DNA from: Lepisosteus oculatus
Lineage: Eukaryota; Chordata; Actinopteri; Semionotiformes; Lepisosteidae
DNA length: 64,000 bases
Direction: 5' to 3'
NCBI RefSeq assembly: GCF_040954835.1
Contig: NC_090697.1
Span: 1,748,501-1,812,500, forward strand
Of this stretch, positions 35,880-46,597 are shown piece by piece (position 1 is the first letter of the stretch; the number at the start of each line of letters is the position of its first letter). The notes beneath the pieces are model-generated. The model was not told where the DNA came from and did not search any database. It saw only the letters and a program-made list of their open reading frames with translations. The position numbers were made by a program, and so were the translations under genes.

Positions 35880-37889
35880 ACGTTGTTTCTTGATCATCTG
35901 TATGCCTGTTCTCCTTGATTAATAATATAGTGATAACACTGAAGCTAATATTTGAAATTTATTTTTGTGTGTCCTTTACATGCATAAGCATCTGTTTAAT
36001 AGCAGTTAAATAGAGTTCACGGAAGAACACATTACTTACTAAATTTATGTTTATTGTACTGTGTAAATCTTAATTCCTATCTAGTAAGACATTTAGAAGT
36101 AGGTAAATTTAAAACAGATAATCAGCTCCAATGCAGCCCATATATATATGCATAATAAAGAGAATAAGTACTACATTCTATAAGGAGCAGCATGGTTCAC
36201 AAAGCGTCACAGTAAAGAGATCGCTCTATTTCTTTCCATTAAGTTAAACTCTGGCTGCATGGGACTGTGCAGTGTATCTAGTTACAGTACATTGATAGCT
36301 GGGGGGTAGGTCGACCAAAACACTACATATTAATTATGTAGGATAGAAAGCCTTTGTGTCAGCAGCCAGACACTTTGCCAGAGCAGTAGCTGAAGACCAG
36401 GACTGTTCTTGAAGGCAGTCTGAACTGACAGGGGAAGCCCACCTCTCTGGTCGGTCAGATCTCAGAGTCATACTGTGGGCTTTTCTGGATATCGGTGGTG
36501 TATCAACCATTTCTGTGTCGTCTGCTTGTGGTTTTGTCATTTTCCTCTTTAAAAAAATGCCTGCGTGTGGTTTCTGACAACACACTGCCATCTTTTCTAA
36601 CCCAGCAACCACTAGAACAAACAAAATCCTTAATTTGCCCTGTATTGGAAAGCGCCAATAATCTAATCAATTAACAATCATCACCCAGTGAGATAATGAA
36701 AGCCTTTCTCATGCTTCTAGTGGAAGGTCGCCTGAAATTGTAGTCCTTCCTGACCTGGCTTGTCACACACTTGTATCTAAATAATTAACCAGGATCATCA
36801 GCCAGGAATTTATTGTGGTTTCTGTTCTGTGAATTAATCATAATGCCACAATTAATTTTTTGTAGAATGGTACCCAATTCTGAACATACAATATACCGAT
36901 ATTCAAGCAATGTTCCCAAACACTCTGCTAGCATTCATCATGTTCTCCCAATGATTTACTAACATAAGCATCTTAAACCTTTTCCTGAGCTGCCCATTTG
37001 AACTCAGTGCTTTATGTTAGATACTGTATATTTCATTCTTCTTACCTACTGTATTTGTACAATCTCACACTTAGTTAATTTGAATTGCATAAACATATAT
37101 GTGCCCATTCTGGATGGGGTCTAGAATGTCTTTTTCTTTTGTTGATTTGTACAAAAATTGTTTGATAGCATCTTCAAATTCACATCTTTATAACAAGGAT
37201 TTCCCTGTATTTTTTTTTGCAAAATAACATTTGGATCTGGGGATTTTGTAGGTTTATCCTTAATGGTAATTTTCAATCCATGGAATCTAACATTAAACAA
37301 ATTATTTTCTTCTTATTTACTCTTGCTCAGATCCTTGAAACTGAACCTATATCCCTGATTGTTCTTAGATATGTAAACATACTAAATATGATGAAGGCTA
37401 AGTTTAGATTGAATAAGTACCAACCTTTTGTGTGAAGAGTAGCTAAAACAATATTATGTAAAACACAGAGAATTCTAATTACTAATCAGAGAACATGGGG
37501 TTAATTTGACTTGCATCAAGGTGAAGATGAAGGTCGGAAGATGTAGAAATTACTTTACGTTGCATGCTCAGTATTTGCAGTGCAATTATCCCCTGAACTG
37601 TAATTCAAAAAAGCAGTACGCTTGACTGAAAAATGGAGATGTGAAGATAGTAATAAATCATTTTCTTGCACGCACTGTTCACACATATGAAAATGAGAAG
37701 AAAGACCAATACAACCGCTTCCAGACATGAAGCTGACAAATGACCATCAATATTTGGACAAAGGAAGTCACAGGACTACGTCGACAATGGGAGATTGTCA
37801 CAGGAGGAAATCAATTAAGATGCGTTTCATGGTGCTCAGATAAACATTTAAAACAAGGCTGAAGTGACTGAGGCGGCGCCTTCTTTCAG
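35880..37889. other. Putative pkib intron 1, last part
   Basis: No bounded repeat recognised. A minus-strand open frame at 36334-36624 (96 codons) has no recognisable domain. A polypyrimidine tract and acceptor, TTCTTTCAG, ends this stretch at 37889. Confidence 0.35.
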
Positions 37890-38061
37890 ATCATGCTGTG
37901 AGGACAGGACCCAGCAATGACTGATGTCGAACCTGTCGTGACGGACTTCGCAGCCACAGGAAGAGCTGGCCGCAGGAACGCCCTGCCTGACATCCTGGGG
38001 TCTCCTGCTGGAACGGCCACAGCCGACCTTCCTGACAAGCTGTCGGAGCTCTCTGTCAGCG
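37890..38061 (+). CDS. pkib: pkib coding exon 1 (5' UTR part plus codons 1-49)
   Basis: The acceptor TTCTTTCAG ends at 37889 and the donor GCG|GTAAATATG has its GT at 38062-38063. There are 27 nt of 5' UTR before ATG 37917. It encodes the pseudosubstrate and export signal. The longer open frame running past 38061 is intron read-through. Confidence 0.9.
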
Positions 38062-41000
38062 GTAAATATGAAGCTGCCTCCAGCAGGGAAACAAAACTCG
38101 CACAGACCGCGTTCTGTTCTCAAATGCTCTGTATACAGTGCAGGATTCAGTACATTATCTGTTTTAAATTGTTGATGTATAGTGCCAAAAATGTGATTAT
38201 GTGTGTACAAATGTACAATTTAAAGATTATAGTCTAGGTGGGTTAAAATAAAACATATTTTATCCTTCAAAAATATAAAACTTTACATGGCAAACTGACA
38301 TAAAGACAAATAGCAGGTAGAATGTCATTAATGTGAAATTTTAATTCATTGTTTTAGAAATTTGAGTTTGCTTGAATTTTGAGTCCTATAGTGAAATTAC
38401 AGAAGCTTTCCTTGTTTCCACATCTATGATTTTCTTAAAACAAATCAGGCAAAAAGAGAATGTATACTGCACTGAAATTAATAATTTCAGAGGAAGATGA
38501 ATCCAGTATGCAGTTAAAACATAAGACAGTGCTTAGAAAAACCCAGTTTAAAATTCACTATATATATATTTTTTTATTTGCAGCTAAAACAGTTACCTAA
38601 TTGACGTGAAGAATGTTAAATAAAGTGGTTTTGAGCTAATGTTTTGGGATCAACACTTATTTTCATTTTCGGATCTGAATTAACAGGTTGATCCACCCAG
38701 GAGATGAATTCTTAACAATTTTACCTTTTCAAGTAAAATTGTGTTAATTCTGGATAACAATATCGGTCACTGAGTTTTGAGTTTGACATGAAACTATGGA
38801 TGAAATTCACTGAATGTTTGCCAAGAGTAAATAAGAGACAATTGGCATTTTATAAGTGGACCATTTTCCTGTTCTGTTTCTTGTATATTCACTAAGGATT
38901 GGTATTGACCTGAGCTGTGCACAAATGTTTGCTAGTGAATTTAAGAATCTTAAATTCAAACAATACAGTAAGGTGTGCCTTCATTTAACCTATCTGTGTT
39001 CCTAGTATTTTACACTGGAGAAACATATAGGAAAAGTCAGTAAAGCTGTATAAAAAGGCTGTTTCACAGAAAGTAGCACAATTAGTCAACAAAACGCAAT
39101 ATGGGTGGAAATGCTTGATAAATCAAATACAGTCACTTTAACGAAAATAAAATAAAAAAAAGCACTGGAATCAGATCAAACACCGGTCCAAGGATGGATT
39201 TTAAAAATCGATGAACAGAGTAGAAATAAAGTTGTCATACAAATAAATAAAGTTGTCATACAAGTAGAGAGGTCAGTCAGCCCACTGTACATATCCTGCA
39301 GAGTGCTCTGACCTCTGCTACAGCATTGCAAATGATTAGGGTTCACTTGGCAGTGAACCATACTGTGCAAGGATGAAGGACAACACCATCTACGAGCACC
39401 AGAGCCCTCCATCACAAACCCCAGACTCTCCTTATTTCAGATGCACCATGATATCCTGTCCACAAAAATGAAAGGACGTGCACCCTTGGAGGACTCCAAC
39501 ATCTAACATGAACGAACGTAACTTTATTAGCGGGGGTCCGGACAGCTGTCAGTCTGAGAACAGGGCAGTAGTCAAAAAGTATGTGAAAACTGCACTGGCG
39601 CTCAATACTCCTGCAGCACTAAGCAAAACAGGTGTTTAAAAACCAGGACTGCTGCAGAAGAGAAATACCTTTTTGTGAGAGAGCAAAAATGAGCAGAGAT
39701 GAGAGCAAAATTCAAAACTTTATTCTTGCTGCATGATGGAGGGATGTTCCCAAAAGAGACAGCACAGATATTTATCTTCTCATTTGTCAGAATATGCTTT
39801 GCCATTTATCAGTGAACTGTTATTCATCAAATCCATCTATTTTCTAATCACTTTATCCAATTCAGGGTCATGGAGGAGACTATCCCAGCAAGCAACTGGG
39901 TACACCCTGGCTGGGACACCAGTCCATCACTGGGCACACACAGAGAACACATGCACACTCACAGCAAGGACAGATTTCTCAAAAGCCAATTAACCTACAG
40001 TACCAGTATGTCCCGGTCCAGAAATGAACCCAGGGCAATGTTAACCACTGCACCGCCGTGCCACCCTTGTTCATCAAAGTTCAAAGTGAAAATAATAATA
40101 GTAACCTTGTTTTTGCAGTGAATGTTGTTTAACAATTTCTTCACAATCGTAATTGATGTCCTACAATTTCAATTGTGTTTAAAGCAGGAAGGTTAATTGG
40201 AAATTAATTGAAAAAAACGCACCAGCTGTCAAAGCTCTTATGTTTGTGCCTGCTCAGTAGTCTGCCTGGGGGTGTTCTGTGTTCACTGCCATGCGCCTGT
40301 GTCAATTAGCGACAGTACCAGGCAGTCTGGGCCTGGAGGTGACTAAGGAAGCTCCCTGCACTCTGAGTAATGCTTTGACAGTCAGTCCAGTCTGACTGTC
40401 TGTCAGTAGGAACTTCTTTCCTATTGAAGTTATAATAATAATAATAATTGCTTAAATTTATATAGCGCTTTTCTGGACACTCCACTCAAAGCACTTTACA
40501 GGTAATGGGGACTCCCCTCCACCACCACCAGTGTGCAGCCCCACCTGAATGATGCGACGGCAGCCATAGTGCGCCAGAACGCTCCCCACACACCAGCTCT
40601 CAGTGGGGAGGAGAGCAGAGTAATTAAGCCAATTTATAGAGGGGGATTGTTAGGAGGCCATTAATGATAAAGGCCGATGAGAAATTTGGCCAGGACGCCG
40701 GGGTACACTCCTACTCTTTTCGAGAAACGCCCTGGGATCTTTAATGACCACAGAGAGTCAGGACCTCAGTTTTACATCTCATCCGAAGGACGGCGCCTGT
40801 TTACAGTATAGTGTCCCCGTCACTACACTTGGGCATTAGGACCCACATGAGCCGCAGGGCTAGCGCCCCCTGCTGGCCCCACTAACACCTCTTCCAGCAG
40901 CAACCTTAGTTTTTCCCAGGAGGTCTCCCATCCAGGTACTGACCAGGCTCACACCTGCTTAGCTTCAGTGGGTTGCCAGTTGTGAGTTGCAGGGTGATAT

Positions 41001-41356
41001 GGCTGCTGGTTGCAAGTGTAGCAAGTGTTCTCCAGAAATCCAGCTTTCATTCCCCAGAACCAGACTGACTTCACCTGCAGGTTTTCACTATTCATTTCAA
41101 GACACTTATTTTAATATGGATCCACTCTTTATGTCCGATGCTATACGTCACTTTCATTTACCGTGTGCATTAAGTTCTGACAGGGTCAGTTAGATAAATC
41201 TGTGTTAAATACACATCTGTGTTTACGTTGTAAAATGTCTTAGCTTTACCTTTTATTTGCTTGCCAGATGATGGAGGACAAGTTGGAGAAACATCTTCCT
41301 CCTCAGAAGGAGCAAAGAGCCCTCTGGAAACCCAGGAAAAGAGTGATGGGACATAA
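37917..41356 (+). CDS. pkib: cAMP-dependent protein kinase inhibitor beta (PKI)
   Basis: PKI proteins bind and block the free catalytic subunit of protein kinase A and carry it out of the nucleus. Two coding exons, 37917-38061 and 41268-41356, join in frame (G|AT, Asp49) to give 77 aa, like the 75-78 aa of vertebrate PKIs. The pseudosubstrate segment shows F11, R16, R19, R20, N21 and A22 (GRAGRRNALP), with Ala in place of a phosphorylatable Ser. The nuclear export signal is L38-V47 (LPDKLSELSV) with leucines at 38, 42 and 45. The C-terminal exon is acidic and Ser-rich (ETSSSSEG), as usual. The start is the conserved MTDVE. RAGRRNALPDI is closer to the beta form than to alpha, and adjacency to fabp7 and smpdl3a, as in human, supports pkib. 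Intron 2 holds SINEs at 39835 and 40427. Confidence 0.93.
39835..40075 (-). mobile_element. SINE family C in pkib intron 2
   Basis: The complement of the tail (ATCCATCTATTTTCTAATCA) comes first, then CTGGGACACCAGTCCATCAC, AAGCCAATTAACCTACAGTA, GAAATGAACCCAGGGCAATG and the head complement CACTGCACCGCCGTGCCACC. Nearly full length. Confidence 0.85.
40427..41015 (-). mobile_element. 5S rRNA-derived SINE in pkib intron 2
   Basis: The right end, GTCTCCCATCCAGGTACTGA, CCAGGCTCACACCTGCTTAG and the final GCAGGGTGATATGGCTG, is the complement of the promoter-bearing part of 5S rRNA (GTATGGCC...CTAAGCAGG...TACTTGGATGGGAGAC). A body of about 450 bp follows on the minus strand, with TAATGACCACAGAGAGTCAGG and GCCGATGAGAAATTTGGCC, and the tail is TATATAGCG plus (ATT)n at 40427-40446. 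It looks like a SINE3-type element with a LINE-like 3' end. Related fragments: 31320-31700 and 44035-44285. Confidence 0.8.
41268..41356 (+). CDS. pkib: pkib last coding exon (codons 49-77)
   Basis: The acceptor TTTATTTGCTTGCCAG ends at 41267. Joined in phase 1, it reads DGGQVGETSSSSEG, then AKSPLETQEKSDGT and stops at TAA 41354-41356. It is not apparent in a plain open-frame view because it lacks its own ATG. Acidic/serine-rich composition fits PKI C-termini. Confidence 0.88.
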
Positions 41357-41940
41357 CAGCTCTTCATCCGTTGAGCTTGACTGACGAGCTGACTGACTGC
41401 CTTGGGCTGTTTGTTCTGGGAATCATGTGACCACACAACTGTAATTGCAATGCCCAGCGCTACGCAACTCCAGGACGGCAGCCACACAGGTGCAGCTCAG
41501 AGTTCTTGAAGGCTTAGTCCTGAGAAAAGGAGATATTTTTCCAGGTTTATTGAGACACTAAATTTCGGATAGTTAATTATGTGTTTGAATTATCGTTACA
41601 ACACTGTACTTGTACACAGACTGGTCAGAGTTGCACTGACAGTGCTGTAGTTCTGAAATCCCAAAATGTTATTTGATTTGTTTTCTTAAGAAGGTACTTG
41701 TTATTATCAAATGTAAATACAACATTTTTACATAATGCCATGTAGCTGCAGGAATGACTATTTTTGCACAATAAAATGTAAACATTCCATTTGGTGATGT
41801 AGGTCTGTACTGAATAGTAAACTTTGAATAATGTTTCCTAATCTTATACCTGTGAATTTACTAGTGTGCGGGAATTAAAGTTCTACCTTCTGTGTTTTAT
41901 ACTGAAAGTATTACTGTTAATTACATACAAAAATAAAGAA
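41357..41940 (+). other. pkib: pkib 3' UTR with two candidate poly(A) signals
   Basis: AATAAA occurs at 41770-41775 and again at 41932-41937, about 415 and 575 nt after the stop codon. The true cleavage site cannot be told from sequence. Confidence 0.5.
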
Positions 41941-43794
41941 CATTGTAGTTTTCTTTATGTACTGTTTAGTGTTTATATACTTTGTTTCAAATACTTTAGA
42001 AGCCCATGAAAGAAAACATCCAAATATGTTAATGTGTCCGATACTTGAAATATCAGATTTGGTGATTTGTCTTCTGCAGGTTGTCCCATGTGTAGGAATG
42101 TATACTCTGCAGTCACAAAATTACATTATTAAAGCTTCACAACTTTTGATGAGACTGCTGATATTATAGATACTACAGTATATAAATATATTCATCATAT
42201 TTCTTACTTCTCAATTGTTTCCTCATTGTGATTTTAAGATCTTTCCAGTTTATATCACTCTGAAATTGATTAAATTGATGTCCTAAGTAAAACCTTTGGA
42301 GTTCTTTAAAATGTGGTAGCTGTCTTTTTTCTCTTGAACCTGTAATTTTGCACAAAGTCTTGTTGAAGGCCTCCTTTGATGTCACAATGATAAAAAACAT
42401 AGCAATTTGAAAGTTTGATATGAATATTTAAAAAAGTAAACAAGTAAACATGAACATAACTGTAAAATGCAGGTAAAAGAACTCCACTGTGTTATTTTAA
42501 AAGTCAAGTAAGAATGACCTGTCATAATGAAAGCTGAATAATTCAATGTTGAACACGATGTAGTAGCTTATTTCTATTGCTCGTATTATAAAATCTTCAA
42601 ATAATTTAACATTAGAACTTTAATATTCCTTTATTAAGTGTAAAAATTTAATTTATTTATTCAGTACAGGAACATTACAGTACTAACCACAACGATGATC
42701 AAGAACTATCTGCTTTGAACAGAAGGTGGCAGCATCATCTCGGTTCTGAGTAAGCAGAGTTGTGAAAGCCACTGGCTATGTATTTTTTTATTTTACCTAT
42801 AAATGTACAATGTATATAATCTGTGCATAATTCCATTTTATACATTAGAACAATTATTTTGATAAATAATTGATTTAAATAGAATAAATAATATAACAAT
42901 AGACTTCTGATTAAACTTCAAAAAACAAAACGTGTCAGTTACAGAAAATAAATGTTCACTTCGGAGCACTGGCTGAAGATGCAAAAACTATATAACTTAC
43001 ATTATGCATGTAGTGATTTGCATGATCTATGCTTTAGTTAATGAAATTAAATATTTTAGAACATGTATTAATCACATTTTACTGTGGTGTCATTTGAACC
43101 ACCTTCTTCGTGAAACATTAATTTCAGACAGTATATAACATAACCTTATATTAAACAGTTATTTTTAAATGAGCTGCATTGCAATAATTACAGAAGGTAT
43201 TTGTCATTTTTCATTTTTATTATTTTCTAGATGTTAATTCTATGTAAAAGTTAGGTAATAAGTTTTCTTAGGTTGAGAGAAAAATACATTTTTAATCTTC
43301 ATTGCCACTTGTACAATTTGCCACTTTGTCCAATTTGTCATAACATTTTATAATTTTCCAGAAGTGGGCAGTAGACTAATTGGAATCCCTTGACACTTGA
43401 CCAGGCTCCCATCCTGTTAAATATTAGATATGAAATGTCTCCCTGCACTCCCTGTTGAAAACAGCTGAGGCTTGCCATTGTGTTAACATTAGGGAACATG
43501 AGTTCCCTTCCCTGCATATACAGTATTGACTGGCACGGTGCTGCCTGACACAGGGCAATGTCACCAATCATACTTCTCATCTGCATGTGTATTTTACAAG
43601 GGACTTCAAGTATTTTTAGATTTTTTTTTGTCTGCATCTTTTAACTCACTGCAGTCTAATCTTTCAGTGTCTGCTTCAGGTATGGGAGCACCTGAAAGTC
43701 TTACTTCAGTCAATAACTGAGCAATATGACTTTTTTTTCCTTTTTTACCCTATGTTCACGTCCACATTATTTACCTTCATTTCTCACTTATTTA
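41941..43794. other. pkib-fabp7 intergenic, first part, nothing recognised
   Basis: Strongly AT-rich. No gene, RNA gene or bounded repeat recognised. Confidence 0.4.
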
Positions 43795-44013
43795 CAGTTG
43801 CAAGAAAAAGTTTGTGAACCCTTTGGAATAACCTGGATTTCTGCATTAATTACTCATAAAAATGTGGTCTGATATTCCACTACGTCACAATAATAGACAA
43901 ATACAATCTGCTTGTACAATTGTACTTCTTCATGTCAGTACTGAACACATCGTTTAAACATTCACAGTCTTGGTTGGAAGGCTCTAGGGTTCACAAACTT
44001 TTTCTTGCAACTG
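43795..44013. mobile_element. Mariner/Tc1-like MITE with perfect 28-bp terminal repeats
   Basis: The left end CAGTTGCAAGAAAAAGTTTG (plus TGAACCCT) is the exact complement of the right end, 28 of 28. Length is 219 bp with no coding capacity. TA precedes the left end; the right flank is AA, so a TA target duplication is only half preserved. Internal CTGGATTTCTGCATTAATTA is typical of a widespread vertebrate MITE of this type. Confidence 0.85.
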
Positions 44014-44034
44014 AATATATTATTAGCTGCATTT

Positions 44035-44285
44035 GTGAAGCCCTTTTTCATCCCAGAAAGATAAACAAATAGGGGAGCAGCACCCCCTGTGCACAGGAAC
44101 TGTGAGTCCCTCTTCACGGTACAGCAGGCAGTGAAGTGAGAGATTGCTTCACCAGTTAAATTAAGATGGGAACTCTTGGTACATGGAGGTCTGAGTGTAT
44201 GAGCTTAAAGAGGAATTTAGCCAGGATACCAGGATGATTCTCCCTTTTCTTATGAATAGTGCTCTAAGATCTGAGAGCATGCATA
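44035..44285 (-). mobile_element. 5S-type SINE, eroded body fragment
   Basis: Phrases such as GCAGCACCCCCTGTGCACAGG, GAGGAATTTAGCCAGGATACC and GTGCTCTAAGATCTGAG follow the order of the 40427-41015 copy (TTTGGCCAGGACGCC, GCCCTGGGATC). Both ends are missing. Confidence 0.45.
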
Positions 44286-45221
44286 AAAATGTATTTCTGC
44301 ACATGTCAATACCAATGCATTATTTTTGTTAAGTTTTGGTGCAGGAGTCAAAGAGTTCTCCTTCTAGATAAGAAGTGATTCCCTCCAAAAATGATGGAAG
44401 ATAAAAAAATAGTAAAATGCAAATGACTTGTACTGTGCCTATAAGTGGGTGGTCTGGGTGGCTTGAATGCCCCCTAGCATTGATACTGTGTGATACTAAT
44501 GAATCATTTACCTGGGACAGAACAGGCTGCCTCTACAACCTCAGATCTAGAGGTACAGCTTGTTCTACAGAGATAACCAAGGATCAATATTCATAAGAGA
44601 GACAAGAAGTTAATGCCCTGTAAGAGTCAGATTTCATGTGTAACCAATCCTAAATTACTTTTCCACTTCATGATGTCCTTTACAAGGTGAGCAGTTTTCT
44701 GGAAATTAAGCAAATGCAGTAAGGCATACATAACCAGTATAGCCTTCCCCGACTTCTACAGTAGAAACTTAAAATGCTGAAAAGGAATACATTTGTGTAA
44801 ACAATATTTTTTATCACATTTATGTTAGCTGTTAGTTCCCTTAGCTGCACAGAAGTATCTTTCAGTGTGTGTCGTTACATAACATTACACACAATACATT
44901 GTGTCTTTACATAAAATAATTCAACACCATTTTATCATCATACAATTATTTGATAAATGTATTGGAATGGAAAAAGAACTGAAAGGATGTCACCAAACCT
45001 GAGTTGGAAGGATACGCAGCAATCCTTCAGAGTCCGTACACTCATTTTTAAGACACTGGAGTTATTGTTGAGTCTATTGGTTAATTATGGCTTTGCGTGT
45101 GTTTAAATCCGTGGAATATGTATTAATTAAATGACTAAAACAAACATTTCCATCTAAACGTGATGCTGAAATGAACAAATATCCTACAATTAATCACAGT
45201 TCAATCTACCTGACATAATTA

Positions 45222-45360
45222 TGAATTTTAATTAGCTTTTGTTGTATTACAAGAAAGATGGAACCATTTTCTGGCTTCTAATTCTAATGAATGAATTAGA
45301 AGACAGAAGATAGTTCCATTTTCAGAGTTTTGTGATATGACAATAGCAAATTAAAATTCA
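45222..45360. repeat. 139-bp imperfect hairpin upstream of fabp7
   Basis: The left arm begins TGAATTTTAATTAGC and the right arm ends complementary to it (GCAAATTAAAATTCA). The arms match imperfectly over about 60 nt and meet at TCTAATTC-taatgaat-GAATTAGA near 45291. It is not a known family to me. It could be a fold-back MITE or a precursor-like hairpin. Confidence 0.7.
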
Positions 45361-46038
45361 CACCAGGAATGAACCTATCTGCCCATCCATCCATTTATTT
45401 ACCCATTCATTCACCTACTGTTTGCTATCTTTCTGTCTAGTTTACATGGATGTGTAGTTTATTCCTAGCATTGGTCTAACATTTTTAAATTTTGAGGCTG
45501 TAATTATTACATTTAGTGAATAGGGTTTTGTAACTGTTTTTTGCACCTGAAAAATGTATTGTTTTTCAATGTAATACATGACAAAATGTCAGGTTCAGTG
45601 TTTTATAAATTTGTGTATAACGGAATGGTAAGGTTATTTTAAACTCTACTCTTGATCAGCTAGGGTGTATGCAAAGTGCTTTCCCTTTAAATGCAAATCT
45701 GAACCGAATCATTTTGAAATCAAAATCCAACGTTAGACTTTAAATGCATAATCCTCTTTGATGTGTATTACCATCTTCTCACTGCTTGCAGTTGGATTTC
45801 AAACCGGCTATCTGTGGTCTAACATATTTCTTCTGGTCACATTGAGTATAATGTTTTACTGTACATTCTGAAGTATACTGGCTGTTAATCTTGAGTCTTT
45901 ACATTTCAATTTCACTACATCCAATATAAATATAAACATGCTGAATCAAAGTGTACAGCACAGTTTATATGATAATATATAGGTAATATTTATGACATGA
46001 TTTGAAAATTGAATGAGACTAAGGCAAAATCTAAAAAT

Positions 46039-46203
46039 GAACAAGTAAATGTTTAGTTCATGGTGAAAAGAGAAGAAAAGAGACACAATGTTTTGACTGT
46101 GGAGCCGAAATGTTGTGTCTCTTTTGTTCTCTTTTCAGCATGGAATAAACCTTTACTTGTTACTTTGCAGCCTACGCATGCTGATGCAGCTCCCTACTTG
46201 AAG
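46039..46203 (+). repeat. Repeat family A copy, inverted-repeat form, upstream of fabp7
   Basis: The left arm GAACAAGTAAATGTTTAG is mirrored by GGAATAAACCTTTACTTGTT. The core is shortened (GTGGAGCCGAAATGTTGTG) and lacks the GAAGAAGGC strand. The right end CTACGCATGCTGATGCAGC is present. It ends about 80 bp before the fabp7 promoter elements. Confidence 0.85.
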
Positions 46204-46279
46204 TATTGTATCTGTTAATTAGTCCACCACCAGTACATCAGCATGCTAGAGCATTACTCGGTTTCAAACCCCGAAAACA

Positions 46280-46524
46280 CTGAATGAATAATGCCCCGTT
46301 CTCACCATCTTTCCGGACCAATCACAGTCGCAGAAAGGCTGCCTCGCCAGCCAATGAGGGCGGCCACATTTCCTCCGGGCTCCGACTCCGCCCCCGTCCC
46401 TGGGTATTAATGCTAGAGAATGAGTCAAACGTGTACGAGGACCTGTGGGAAGGTACAGTGTCTCTGTGCAGCGCATAAGTCTTCACCTCAAGGTTTGTCC
46501 CCGACAGCTGTCTTTGCACTCATC
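46280..46524 (+). promoter_or_regulatory. fabp7: fabp7 promoter and 5' UTR
   Basis: In order: a POU-like TGAATAATG at 46285-46293; CCAAT at 46318-46322 and 46351-46355; a GC box CTCCGCCCCCGTCCC near 46386; a weak TATA-like GTATTAATG near 46404; and TGTGGGAA at 46444-46451, the consensus for the Notch effector RBPJ. Mouse Fabp7 (Blbp) is known to respond to Notch and to POU factors in radial glia, so these sites are plausible, but they are single-site matches. The translation start context is CATCATGGTT at 46525. Confidence 0.6.
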
Positions 46525-46597
46525 ATGGTTGACGCCTTCTGTTCCACCTGGAAACTTGTAGACAGCCAGAACTTCGATGAGTACATGAAAGCTCTTG
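46525..46597 (+). CDS. fabp7: fabp7 exon 1 coding part
   Basis: ATG at 46525; donor CTTG|GTAAGTTTT with GT at 46598-46599; phase 1 (Gly25 split). Encodes the first beta strand and most of the helical lid. Confidence 0.96.

Noticed and set aside
36334-36624. 96-codon minus-strand open frame in pkib intron 1
   Set aside because: No recognisable domain and no splice or promoter context; length is within chance for this base composition. A protein search could still rescue it.
37848-38210. 120-codon minus-strand frame
   Set aside because: Antisense shadow of the pkib coding exon.
40900-41015. 5S rRNA gene on the minus strand
   Set aside because: Resembles 5S only in part, with many changes, and is fused to a SINE body. 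Not a functional 5S gene.
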